Origin: Salvia splendens
Taxonomy: Eukaryota; Streptophyta; Magnoliopsida; Lamiales; Lamiaceae
Length of the DNA: 64,000 nucleotides
Direction of reading: 5' to 3'
Assembly: GCF_004379255.2 (NCBI RefSeq)
Contig: NC_056040.1
Span: forward strand, 1,716,257-1,780,256
This document shows positions 1 through 8,963 of the stretch, one piece after another (within the stretch, counting starts at the first letter, position 1; each line of letters begins with the position of its first letter). Made by a program: the position numbers and the translations under genes. The notes under the pieces are model-generated. The model worked only from the letters and a program-made list of their open reading frames with translations, did not search any database and was not told the DNA's origin.

Positions 1-804
1 CTCGTAGATAGTAGACGTCTTCCTTCAACCAATAAATCGAAGGATCGAGTTTATATAATCGCCAAATAAGTGGAAAAGAATTATTGATCAGTTTTAATTT
101 ATGGAAAAAATTCAAGATTCTTGATTGATATCCCCTCGTCCCATCATAATAATTTGTATTCTGTATTCCTTTTTTGTGACGTCTCACGTAAACTGGGACA
201 TTTTATTTTGTTAGTAATACATAACATAACTACCAGTACTCCAGTAGTAGTACTTTATAATCTTTTCACTTCTTTATTTTATTCTCCCCTTCACTTTTTT
301 CTCTCTTTCACTTAACACATTATTTTCTTAAATCTCTTACCCAATAGAAATGCCTCGCTCATGGCGTGACAAATTGAGTAATTCGTAGGAGACTTTTGGT
401 TATATAATACGCTCATTGGCCTATAATATAATGCACTTAAATATGACACATGTTATAATAAAAAAGGCAAATTACGAGAATATTAGAAGTTCGGCCATTT
501 TCCTATTAATCTCCCAACTTTAAAAATTTATCGGAATATATTATAACTTTAACATTTTTAACAATTGTCTCGTAATCTTAGATTTGGAAATATCACGTCA
601 ATAAATTCAGATATACACGCCAGAATTTTTCTCCAGGGGGAGAGAGAGAGTTCATAACAGTTGAGCATATCAACTATACAAGATTATTACATCTAGTAAC
701 CATCTGCACTAATTCTCCTACAAATTTCAGACAAGAATATGTCTATAAAAAGTCACAAAGTGATCAAATCAAGAACTGCATGAATTATTCAAAACAATGA
801 AACA
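1..804. other. AT-rich intergenic DNA
   Basis: No convincing coding sequence is visible on either strand. The one open frame near the left end is low-complexity and resembles no family I know. A short GA-rich run occurs near 640-650. Confidence 0.5.
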
Positions 805-1690
805 AAACCTTAACCAACTTGATTTATGTTGCCCTTTCTTCAGCAACACACCAATCTTCCTCAGCATATTCCCATTTTTCTTCTTAGGAGACTCTCCATC
901 TGTCTCTTCTGAGCCTACCTTCTCATTAACTGTGTCGTAGCCCAACTGCCTCAGCCGCCTTCCTCCACTGCTCCGACTGCACCTTCAGCCTCCTCATCTC
1001 CGCGTTCGCAGCATCCTTTCGCCTTTTCCCTTTTCAAGATCTCGAATTTTAGAGCCTCGTTTTCTTGATTGACGCTTTGGAGGTGTGCCTCTTTTTCCAT
1101 TACGCTCGTTTGCATCGCTTCCAGCTCGGATTCTGACTTCCAACACGACTTGCCAGCTTCCTCAATCGCCTCACATTCCGATTCTCTGCTATCGTTCTAC
1201 TAACTTTCTCGACCAACTCAAGAGCCTCTGTGAGCTCGTCTCTCAGCCTCCGAATCTCCATCGAGTGCTGCCGACGGCCAGACTTTGTCTCGGTCCTGAG
1301 CGCAACCCGAGAGCTCCTTCAGTAGGTTGTGTGTTTCCTCGAGCTTAGACGACATATATATCTGCTTCGTCCGCCTCCTGCTGAGCCTTTTTCTTCAATG
1401 ACTCGGACCAGCTCAGCTCCTCCTTCAGCCGACTCGGACACCCTGCTCGGTGCTCTCTTTTTCTACCACACGACAAATGCATCAAACTAAACATGTGATG
1501 AAATTTGGATGCTTGAATCGAAAAGGTATACGCACCTCCATTGCCGGAGACTTCCCAACAACTTTACGACTGGGTGTCTGTCTTGCTCTTTGGAGATGAA
1601 AACGAGCTTCCGGGCTGCACGAGGTGTGGCACTTTGGAAAGACGTCGAGAGAGCCCGGCCTACACTCAAAAAAACACATAAAAAATGTCT
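805..1690 (-). pseudogene. ICR/RIP (interactor of constitutive active ROPs) pseudogene
   Basis: Read on the minus strand, fragments of an ICR/RIP coiled-coil ROP-GTPase effector appear in the right order but in different frames. An N-terminal ATPRAARKL-type motif lies near 1640. A KRAPSRVSES stretch, then RLKEELSWSESLKKKAQQEA, lie at about 1380-1460. A coiled-coil segment containing QENEALKFEILKRE lies near 1040-1110. RRLKVQSEQWRKAAEA lies near 960-1010. The diagnostic C-terminal patch KKKNGNMLRKIGVLLKK lies near 820-880. Changing frame at least four times, plus an in-frame stop after about 1010, rules out a functional product. Known ICR proteins link active ROP GTPases to the cortex and microtubules. 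No intron is evident between fragments, so a processed copy is possible, though internal deletion is equally likely. Confidence 0.75.
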
Positions 1691-1949
1691 CAAACATAAG
1701 AATCAACTTCATGAAGCACAAGACAAATCAAAAAACAAGCAAAATGGGATTCATAAAAGCTACACCAATGCTTTCACCACACCATATTCATACAAAAAAC
1801 GCGTTCATACATAAGCTACATTACCTCGGTTTAGTGGTCTGCAGGCGAAGCTACTAGCTAAGGCGCTGCATAGATAGGCACATGTATAAAATACTAAGTA
1901 CAATGGAGTAGTACTAACTAAAATACTACTAGTATAACATTGGAAACTA

Positions 1950-2039
1950 CTAAGTACAACATTGTCTCTCTGTTAGAATAATGAAATCAAAATACTAAGT
2001 ACAACATTGTCTCTCTGTTAGAATAATGAAATCAAAATG
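1950..2039. repeat. 45-bp tandem duplication
   Basis: Two adjacent, essentially identical 45-bp units (1950-1994 and 1995-2039) begin with ctaagtacaacattg. A shortened third start of the motif follows. The rest of 1691-2310 is AT-rich with no gene seen. Confidence 0.85.
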
Positions 2040-2310
2040 ATAAGTACAATGGAGTAGTCCTAAGTAAAATACTACTAGTATCTAATGTATAAAAATTTGG
2101 AAACTCATATCTATACAACCTACAGATATGAATACATGTACAAATAAAATATTTGAGATACAAGTACTTACTAGTTTTTAGAGTTGAAGTCCAAAATATT
2201 AGGTTTTTAGTCCCTAAATTAATATTATAAAATTAAAAGGTATTCAATAAAAATAAAATAACCATACTAATGGAGTATAAAAGAAAAGAGGAGAATAATC
2301 AATATTAAAA

Positions 2311-2414
2311 AAAAATTTGGACCATTTCTCGATTTATGCGTGTCATCCTTGCGTAGGGGCCATGCTAATCTTCTCTGTATCATTCCAATTTTATCAGATG
2401 TCCCCGAAGGGCAC
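2311..2414 (-). ncRNA. U6: U6 spliceosomal snRNA-like gene
   Basis: The minus strand matches plant U6 snRNA along nearly its whole length. It has the 5' hairpin (CCTTCGGGGACAT), the invariant ACAGAGAAGATTAGCATGG core including the ACAGAGA box, and the AATGGTCC tail. It ends in an uninterrupted T run at 2311-2318, which suits RNA polymerase III termination. A few bases differ from the sequence I remember: one extra base near the 5' end and single changes before the ACAGAGA box, in the CCTACGCAAGG segment and in the GCATAAATCG segment. A TATA motif lies upstream, but I cannot find the plant upstream sequence element (RTCCCACATCG type). It is either a variant U6 gene or a recent U6 pseudogene. 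Confidence 0.8.
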
Positions 2415-2433
2415 AGCATCCTCTTGCTCTGCT

Positions 2434-2442
2434 GCATATAAA
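2434..2442 (-). promoter_or_regulatory. TATA motif upstream of the U6-like gene
   Basis: The minus strand reads TTTATATGC, starting 28 bases before the first U6 base. This is close to the spacing seen in plant polymerase III snRNA promoters. The partner USE motif expected about 35 bases further upstream was not seen. Confidence 0.4.
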
Positions 2443-2713
2443 CTGCATAATCTATTGTCAGGAGTTAGAAGTTCGAGTCGGCTGTAGCAAACTATTCAAA
2501 TTTAATAGTATTGCGGTAAAAAAAAAAGGAACGCTATTGCATATACTTAAATCTCTACTTAAATCATATACAACTATAAATGTATGTTGTTGTAAATTCA
2601 ATCATGTTGTAGTTTATGATTGGAAATGTTTAGTAGCTTACTAATACTTCACCACAGTGATATCTTGTAATGGAACAAAGATTAATGGCCCAAATTTATT
2701 AAGTACTTCTTAT

Positions 2714-2980
2714 TACTCATTCCGTTTTTTAAAAATATCAACTATTTTCATTTTGAGCCGTTCCTTAAAAATAGAAATTTTAGAATCTTTCTATTTTAGG
2801 ACATGGACCCCACAATTCACTAACTCTACTTTTACTACTTTTTCTCTTCTTCTCTCTTACTTTACTCATTTTTCTTTTCATCTTTCTTACTTTCCCAATT
2901 TTTCTCACTTACTTTACCAATTGTGCATTAAGACTTGTGTCGTTTCAAATGTTTCTATTTTTTTTAATACGGAGGGAGTA
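2714..2980. mobile_element. Stowaway-like MITE
   Basis: Terminal inverted repeats of the CTCCCTCCGT type (left tactcattccgt, right acggagggagta) bound by TA. The interior is T-rich and non-coding. It is the same family as the element at 57212-57471: both share an interior that begins near 'aggacatg' and 'accccacaattcacta'. Confidence 0.75.
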
Positions 2981-3148
2981 TTATTATTTTGCTTAGATTT
3001 CCTTCTTTATCAATTATTTTGTTATAGAAATTATTGAAAATATATCGAGCTATATCGTGGTGATATAAAAAGAACATATAATCCAAGTATATTTACATCA
3101 ATTTCAATTATAGGTTAAATCAAATTAAAGCTTTTAATTGTTCAACAA

Positions 3149-3219
3149 TCCGTTGTTGTCCAACGGTTAGGATATCTGGCTTTCACCCAGGAGACCCGGG
3201 TCGATTCCCGACAACGGAA
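3149..3219 (+). tRNA. tRNA-Glu(UUC)-like gene, T loop one base short
   Basis: The acceptor stem TCCGTTG pairs with CAACGGA, and the anticodon arm CTGG-CTTTCAC-CCAG presents TTC for glutamate. A discriminator A and a downstream T run (from about 3225) are present. The T arm reads CCGGG-TCGATT-CCCGA. The loop has six bases instead of seven, and the outermost stem pair is C-A. This also damages the internal B box (GGTCGATTCC instead of GGTTCGANTCC), so this may be a tRNA pseudogene rather than an active gene. Confidence 0.75.
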
Positions 3220-4132
3220 CTTTCTGTTTTTTTGTCATTTTTTTGAGAAAAAAGTTAATAATTGGGAAAATAGAATTTAAATCACCTAATTTAAAGCTGA
3301 AAAGGTTTCACAACTAATGTATGCAATTTATTTTGTGTTAGAATATTCGGATATAACAAATACTCCAATATTCTTGAGTTCTCTTATAAAAGGAGTAAGT
3401 TGAGAATAACAAAGTCGCACAATCTAACACGGATAGATTTTTGAGACTTTGCCATAAAAGTATACAAATTTTATAAATGTGATCAAAGCTAGAATTAATA
3501 AGATCAAATGTGAGTTTATATGAATAGGGATGAATATATACAAATATAGAGCTTATGTTTCTAAACTCAACATTCAAGGTCATTCTTTATGGAAACTAAA
3601 TCACTATAAAAGATAACCCCATCTATTCGGAAGTGTGATAAATGGCGAGGCCAAAGGTCACGGGTTCGAATTCACAGTGACCATTGTTTATTTATCATTT
3701 AAAAAGATTACTCCATTCTTTCAGAAATACAAATCACATATTCTCTTATATGCTAAACCACACCACAAAAATACAAACAAATATCATAAGAACAAAACCA
3801 GAAACCACAATGAATCAAGATTTTTAAAAAAGTAAAAGACAACCATCTGCAAAAGATGATTACTGACAACTCATTAGTCATTACACAATCATTCAAGATC
3901 AAAACATGGCAGATAAGATCAACTCCCACCAAGAACTAATAAGAGAAGAAGACACATTCTTGGATTTAGATTTAGATTTAGATTTCTCAGCTATCTAAAG
4001 ACCAAATCATTGAAAATTCATAGCATCAAATTCTCAACACTAAGCAATTACCAGTAAGGAAAGCTTAATATGCACCAATATCCATCTAGCTTAAGCATCA
4101 ACTTCATCACTCAAGCACAAAATATCTACTAA
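3220..4132. other. intergenic, with a SINE-like B-box fragment
   Basis: Mostly AT-rich. At about 3655-3690 there is a polymerase III B-box-like stretch (cacgggttcgaattc) followed by cagtgaccattgttta. A similar tail, cagtgaccctttgtttta, occurs at about 8440-8458. The two are probably decayed copies of one tRNA-derived SINE family. No protein gene is seen. Confidence 0.4.
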
Positions 4133-5284
4133 TCATGTTGATGGTGGCAACTTAGACAACACCCATTCTGGTGAACCGCGAAGCCACAGTGCCTTCTGCG
4201 TCTCTTTATGCTTAAAGTCGGGCGCATTGGGGTTTCGCTTATTTTCCCTATTATCCCACCATTTACTAGGATTCTCCACCAAGTCTTTCCAAGAATCCTC
4301 ATCCTTACCACTACCCTTCCTCTCACCACCACCATACCCTGCTCCCGGCACGAACTTCGCCTTCACAACCGGAACATCAAATTCCAACTTCCCAATTCCC
4401 GGCAGCACCCAGTTCGGAGCACTGTTGACCCACAGCCCATCACCGGTCTCCTTGTGCTTAAAATCGGGATGTTTCTCCTTAACCAGCCCCTTCGCCTTCT
4501 GATCCCGATAATCCCACCAAAGCAGGGAGTTCTTCACAAGATCCCTCCACAAATCCAAACCCCTATCCCCATCTCTCTTCTTCTCTAGTTTCACCTCACC
4601 AGATCCCGGCATTGCTCCCACATTCGACTCCACCTTCGCAGAACCCGACCCCCAATTCGCCTCACCCGAAAATCTCTCCACTTTGGCATCTTCCACCGCC
4701 TTCTCCCACTGCTGATCAAACTTCTCATCAACCACTCCCTCCACCACATTCTTCACAAAACCCCCTTTCGCAAACCCTTCGACAAAATTGAGATTTTCCC
4801 CCAAAATATGAAGCTTTCCCCAACCATCGCTCTTGGCAAAGCGCGGCAGCAGCGGCTCCGAGCTCAGCTGCCCCGACACGAGGACGCAGTCGTTCTGCTT
4901 CACGTGACCGGCCACAACGTGGGCCAAATCGCCCTCGAACACAACGGGGATCAACAGAGGAACATTTCCACCGCCGATTTCCTGAGAAATGGCGGTTGAG
5001 GCATAATGCTTCCCGCCGGGGAAAGTGTCGAATTGAACAGGAGCCTTCACGTATCCGACCAATTTCACAAAATTAACAACTTTTGCTTGATACGGAATCT
5101 CTAGCGGCTTGGGCCAGACGATCACGTCGCCCGTCGGTTTCGCGATTCTGTCGGAGAAATTTGGGGGTTTAGGGTTGAAGGGTTTGGGGGGTTTTGAGGT
5201 GGCATAGGAATTCGATTGAAGGAGGGAAGAAATGGAGGAGAGGCGGATTCGGCCGAATAATTTTGCTCTGAAATGTAAATTCAT
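4133..5284 (-). CDS. OSB: organellar single-stranded DNA-binding protein (OSB family)
   Basis: An intronless 383-residue protein. The N terminus is rich in Arg, Ser and Leu and poor in acidic residues (about residues 1-30), as in a mitochondrial or plastid transit peptide. An OB-fold SSB-like domain spans about 67-170. Two copies of the plant-specific PDF motif follow, at about 245-293 and 331-377, each with WWD-R, PDFKHKET and LW...P-WVL signatures. In Arabidopsis, OSB proteins bind single-stranded organellar DNA and restrain ectopic recombination in mitochondria or plastids; the target organelle here is inferred only as organellar. The start is the first ATG of the frame and is followed at once by the presequence-like segment. 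The coding region is much more GC-rich than its flanks. Two PDF motifs are within the family's usual range. Confidence 0.9.
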   Translation of the reverse strand: MNLHFRAKLFGRIRLSSISSLLQSNSYATSKPPKPFNPKPPNFSDRIAKPTGDVIVWPKPLEIPYQAKVVNFVKLVGYVKAPVQFDTFPGGKHYASTAISQEIGGGNVPLLIPVVFEGDLAHVVAGHVKQNDCVLVSGQLSSEPLLPRFAKSDGWGKLHILGENLNFVEGFAKGGFVKNVVEGVVDEKFDQQWEKAVEDAKVERFSGEANWGSGSAKVESNVGAMPGSGEVKLEKKRDGDRGLDLWRDLVKNSLLWWDYRDQKAKGLVKEKHPDFKHKETGDGLWVNSAPNWVLPGIGKLEFDVPVVKAKFVPGAGYGGGERKGSGKDEDSWKDLVENPSKWWDNRENKRNPNAPDFKHKETQKALWLRGSPEWVLSKLPPST

Positions 5285-6856
5285 GGTTCACAAATAGAAT
5301 TGGGGGCTGATAAGAACTAGGGTTTATCAATGGTTAGAATGGGGATTTATACAAAATTTTTATTCAATTATTTTAAAGAAATCATATACCCCCAATATCA
5401 ATTCAACATATTTCCGAAATTTTGAAACTTTGGAATATTTCATTTATTTCGATTTCGATTTCAATTTCATCTATCAAACGATTAATATAATGATTAATCT
5501 TAATTATGGTCTTTTTTTAAGTTTTTTTTTTAAAATTTTTTATCATAGGTTGACATGTATACTAAACATATTCTAAAATTATAAATGAATCCGAACTAAA
5601 AGCTGATTGGTACATATAGATGATCAATGCTTTGCAATGTTATTGCGTTTAAGCATCCAAATGTAAAGATCAAATAAAGAGTGAGATGAGTTTTAAGTTT
5701 TCATGGTGGGAAGGAAACACTTAGAAAACAGAAACAAATCTGTTGATGAGCCAAGGTGGTCATGAAACTTTGTCATGCTAAAAAAAACCAATAAAAGTAA
5801 ATACATACGCTACTACGTACTGAAAATATATTACTCCATCCGTCTCGCACTACTCGCACCTTTCCTTTTGGGCATGGAGATTAAGGAATGAGTAATAGAC
5901 AAAGTCAACAATTACAGCTGTATGTCTAAATTAAATGGAAAGAGTGCAAATAACTTGGGACGCCCAGGAAGAAAATAAGTGCAAGTAGTGCGGGACGGAG
6001 GGAGTATTATTTAAAAGAAGTGCAACGTTTAGCTTGAAAATTGATACTATAAGCTTTTTTGGATTGTCAATGAGCTAGCTAGATATATTGTGAGAATGTG
6101 AGTACATTAACGACCTCCAAATTTTGTACAAGCCTAATCCTAGACATAAACAGGGAATGATAATACTACTATAAGAAGAATATTCCATATCTTATACCAA
6201 GTCGTAGTGATATGTTTATATATGGAGTACTAAAAAGAACTAACAAACAAAGAATTATAACCTGCCTAACTTTGTACAGGTTGCCATTTGCCAAATCACA
6301 TGTCACAATAATATTACAACAACCATAATTTATGTATAATGGAGTGAAAATTTTGATAGTGGATTAAAGCTTAATTTGAAGTCAAATTTTCATGTTATTG
6401 CATTGACTAAAAGAAAATTTCTAATTTCATTTTCCCACTATTCAAATTTGAAAGTTCTCTCAATGTCTCCACGATTCCTCGACTTCCGCGACCCGATTCC
6501 CACCATTTCTTAAGATATCTGAGTTATTTTTTTATTATATTTATTGATTATCTCAATTTTTGCCTCTAATTTATATACATACATACATACACCTTAAATA
6601 ATACTAGTCCTCCATAAACATTAGGTAAGCATACCATATCCAAATAAAGAATGTAAGTCTCCTTGTTCTCATCTCTCAATAAAAGTTCTTGCCAAAGAAC
6701 CGAAAGTACCTCATAAATAAGCAACAAACATGCCACCCACGATTTACACCCAACCCCATATATATTATATAAATGCATATCAAAAAATTAAATCTTCAAA
6801 TTAATTTACTAACAATATAGATTACCAAATACTACCAATATAAATAGTAAGTGAAG
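5285..6856. other. intergenic and promoter region with one MITE
   Basis: AT-rich DNA between two divergently transcribed genes, so it probably holds both promoters. It contains the MITE at 5832-6006. The open frame at 6566-6778 (minus) looks non-coding. Confidence 0.5.
5832..6006. mobile_element. Stowaway-like MITE with long inverted repeats
   Basis: The left end ctccatccgtctcgcactac and the rc of the right end (ctccctccgtcccgcactac) pair over almost 30 bp. The element is flanked by TA. At about 175 bp it is a typical short foldback MITE with no coding capacity. Confidence 0.85.
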
Positions 6857-7426
6857 ATGAAAGCTTTATCAATGGCGATACTGAGCCCGGGGCGGCCGGA
6901 TAACTTCCTGCCGCCCTCGCGGGGCAGAAGCAGATCGTCGCGCTCCGCCCCCATTCTTTACAGGGGCGGAGAAGTGGAGAGCAGCGCCGCTCAAGAGCCT
7001 TGCTCTCCGAAAGTGACATGCATTGGCCAGGTCCGGGCGAGGAAATCCCGGCGGCGGCGGTGGAGTTTTTTGGCGGGAGGGAGAAGGGTTTTGCGTAGAT
7101 GGGTTGTGTTTTTGAGGAGCGGTTACTGTAAGAGAGTTGATGCGGTGGCGGAAGTGGGAGGTTCTGGAAAGTTCGAGAATGTTCTTGGGGTTGCGGCGGA
7201 ATCAGGAATATTCGGAGAGGAAGGTTCGGGGAATCCGAGGAATCTTGATGATGCGAGTGTTGGAGATTCGGAGGGAATCGCGGTGATGGTGACGGGGTGT
7301 GGTGGGGATTCTTCTTCTTCTTCTTCTACTACTTGTAGAGCTTTGTCGTTAGGGGAGATATTTTTGAGAGAGGATGTCGGTGGAGGCGGAATCGGGAATA
7401 TTCGAATCAGGGAATCTGAGTGGTAG
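6857..7426 (+). CDS. small basic plant protein, syringolide-induced 14-1-1-like
   Basis: A single-exon gene of 189 residues starting at the ATG at 6857; an upstream in-frame GTG at 6851 is not a eukaryotic start. The N-terminal half has SPGRPDNFLPPSRGRSRSSR and then SPKVTCIGQVRARK. These blocks are typical of a poorly characterised land-plant family related to the syringolide-induced protein 14-1-1. A very basic patch (RKSRRRRW) follows, then a cluster ending YCKRVD. The C-terminal half is low-complexity (Gly, Ser, Glu). No signal peptide or membrane segment is visible. The molecular role is not known, so only family resemblance is claimed. A TCT/TCC run at about 7310-7327 encodes a serine tract and may vary in length. 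Confidence 0.7.
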   Translation: MKALSMAILSPGRPDNFLPPSRGRSRSSRSAPILYRGGEVESSAAQEPCSPKVTCIGQVRARKSRRRRWSFLAGGRRVLRRWVVFLRSGYCKRVDAVAEVGGSGKFENVLGVAAESGIFGEEGSGNPRNLDDASVGDSEGIAVMVTGCGGDSSSSSSTTCRALSLGEIFLREDVGGGGIGNIRIRESEW

Positions 7427-7688
7427 TGTTCGAGATTCGGAGGGAATCAAGGTGGAATCTTTGATGCGGACGAGGTGTACATCGGAGCCAGCGGGAATTA
7501 GAGAGAGGAGAGGAGTGATTTAGAATGACGCAAAATATGTGTATTTATTGTGAATTTTTTTTATTTGTTTTTTGCTTTATTCGTGGTGGATGATATACAA
7601 CATAATTTGCGTTTTTAGCCTAAAAATGTAAGCACATTATTTAGAGTTTTTAAGTCTGATTTGGTTTGTTGATGTTATTATGATGCAC

Positions 7689-7943
7689 TACTCCCTCCGT
7701 CCCTTAAATATTGACACACTTTGACCGGGTACGAGTTTTAAAAAATGTAATGAAAAGTGAGTGAAAAAGTTAATTGAAGGTGAGTCCTACTTTTAAATAT
7801 TAATTTATAATAAAATGGGAGTGTGAATGAGTTGGTGGAATGTGAGGTCCATTACAAAAAATGGTAAAAAGTGAAATGTGACAAATTTTGTAGGATGGAC
7901 GAAAATAAATAAGTGTGATAATTTTTTAGGGATGAATGGAGTA
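7689..7943. mobile_element. Stowaway-like MITE
   Basis: Left end tactccctccgtccctta; the right end is more degenerate (gggatgaatggagta), giving an imperfect inverted repeat bounded by TA. The interior shares the gagtgaaaaag/gtgagtc-type content seen in other elements of this class. Confidence 0.7.
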
Positions 7944-8127
7944 TAACCTAAAAGAGGTAGGAGTACATATACAACAATAACATCAAACATTGATGATGTT
8001 GTTTGGTTTTGTTATTATTTGGATAATGGTTAACTATATTTGTTAATTCATAGCTTTGAACATATTTGAATTTGTGAAAAAAATGGATTGTTACATTTTT
8101 TTATTTGACTACAGGTGTACTGAACTC

Positions 8128-8205
8128 TGCCTTTGGCGGAATCCGACTAATCTTGCTCGAAGTTATCATAACTTCGCGCTGCCAGTTGCGCTACAACCAG
8201 TTGAT
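8128..8205 (-). repeat. tRNA-derived (SINE-like) fragment
   Basis: The minus strand holds a good A-box and D-arm (TAGCGCAACTGGCAGCGC, with GCGC pairing to GCGC) and then a palindromic anticodon-like arm (GAAGT...ACTTC). The T arm is degenerate, no acceptor stem closes, and position 33 is not T. It is best read as the head of a decayed tRNA-derived SINE or a tRNA pseudogene. Confidence 0.35.
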
Positions 8206-8716
8206 GGATTCAATCATTTTTTATAATAAACGATATTTAAGTGACAAGTATCCAATCATTTTTCTACGAAAAGACTACTATACACATACCCAAAAGGTAA
8301 TTTATGTATAAAGAATGAAGTGTGGGTTAATTATTCATTGGATTATTTTTTCATATAAACTCAAAAATTTAGATTATTTAATCCAGTTTAGTTGCACCCA
8401 AATGCATGAACAAAGACTCAACGGTTGAGACTAGTTGACAGTGACCCTTTGTTTTATTTTCAGATCATAAATCGAAAACAATGTTTGGATTTTAGTGCGG
8501 ACTTTCATCTTATAATGTCATATAAATATGTCTACTCAAATTGATCGATTTATTAAATCAATTATTTGTTTCTTGAAGTTTATATGTACATCGAATATCT
8601 CCACCCAATAACTAAAGATGAATGGATGAAATAAAATAGTAATGAAGTAATTAATTATGCTATGGCGTCATAGGAAGCCCAAAAATTTGTGTAAATACAA
8701 TTTCAAATGTTGATAT

Positions 8717-8963
8717 TGTTAAATGGTATAGACAACATATTTAGAGAAGAAAGCAATGAGAGAAGATTATTGTATTTTGATTGAATGATGAAATGGTACT
8801 CAACACCCATATATTTATAGGGATGTTGGTGACTTTTGAGATCCTACAATAAATATATATTCATGGAACTACACTACTATTGGAACAATGCATGCACATC
8901 TTCAATGCTTCTTGGAACTCTATTCTTCTTTAATGCTTATTGATACTTCCCCTTTTCTCAACA
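8717..8963 (-). repeat. copia 3' LTR (left)
   Basis: 247 bp beginning TGTTAAATGG and ending TCTCAACA on the plus strand, with intact TG...CA termini. It differs from the right copy at position 1, position 10 and one site near position 43. Confidence 0.95.

Larger units (their letters stand above)
7427..8716. other. intergenic: MITE and SINE-like remnants
   Basis: After the small basic gene come AT-rich DNA, a Stowaway-like MITE (7689-7943), a tRNA-like fragment on the minus strand (8128-8205) and a SINE-tail-like stretch (about 8410-8458). The copia element begins at 8717. Confidence 0.5.

Noticed and set aside
4808..4999. plus-strand frame over the OSB gene
   Set aside because: Shadow of the OSB coding sequence in the opposite strand.
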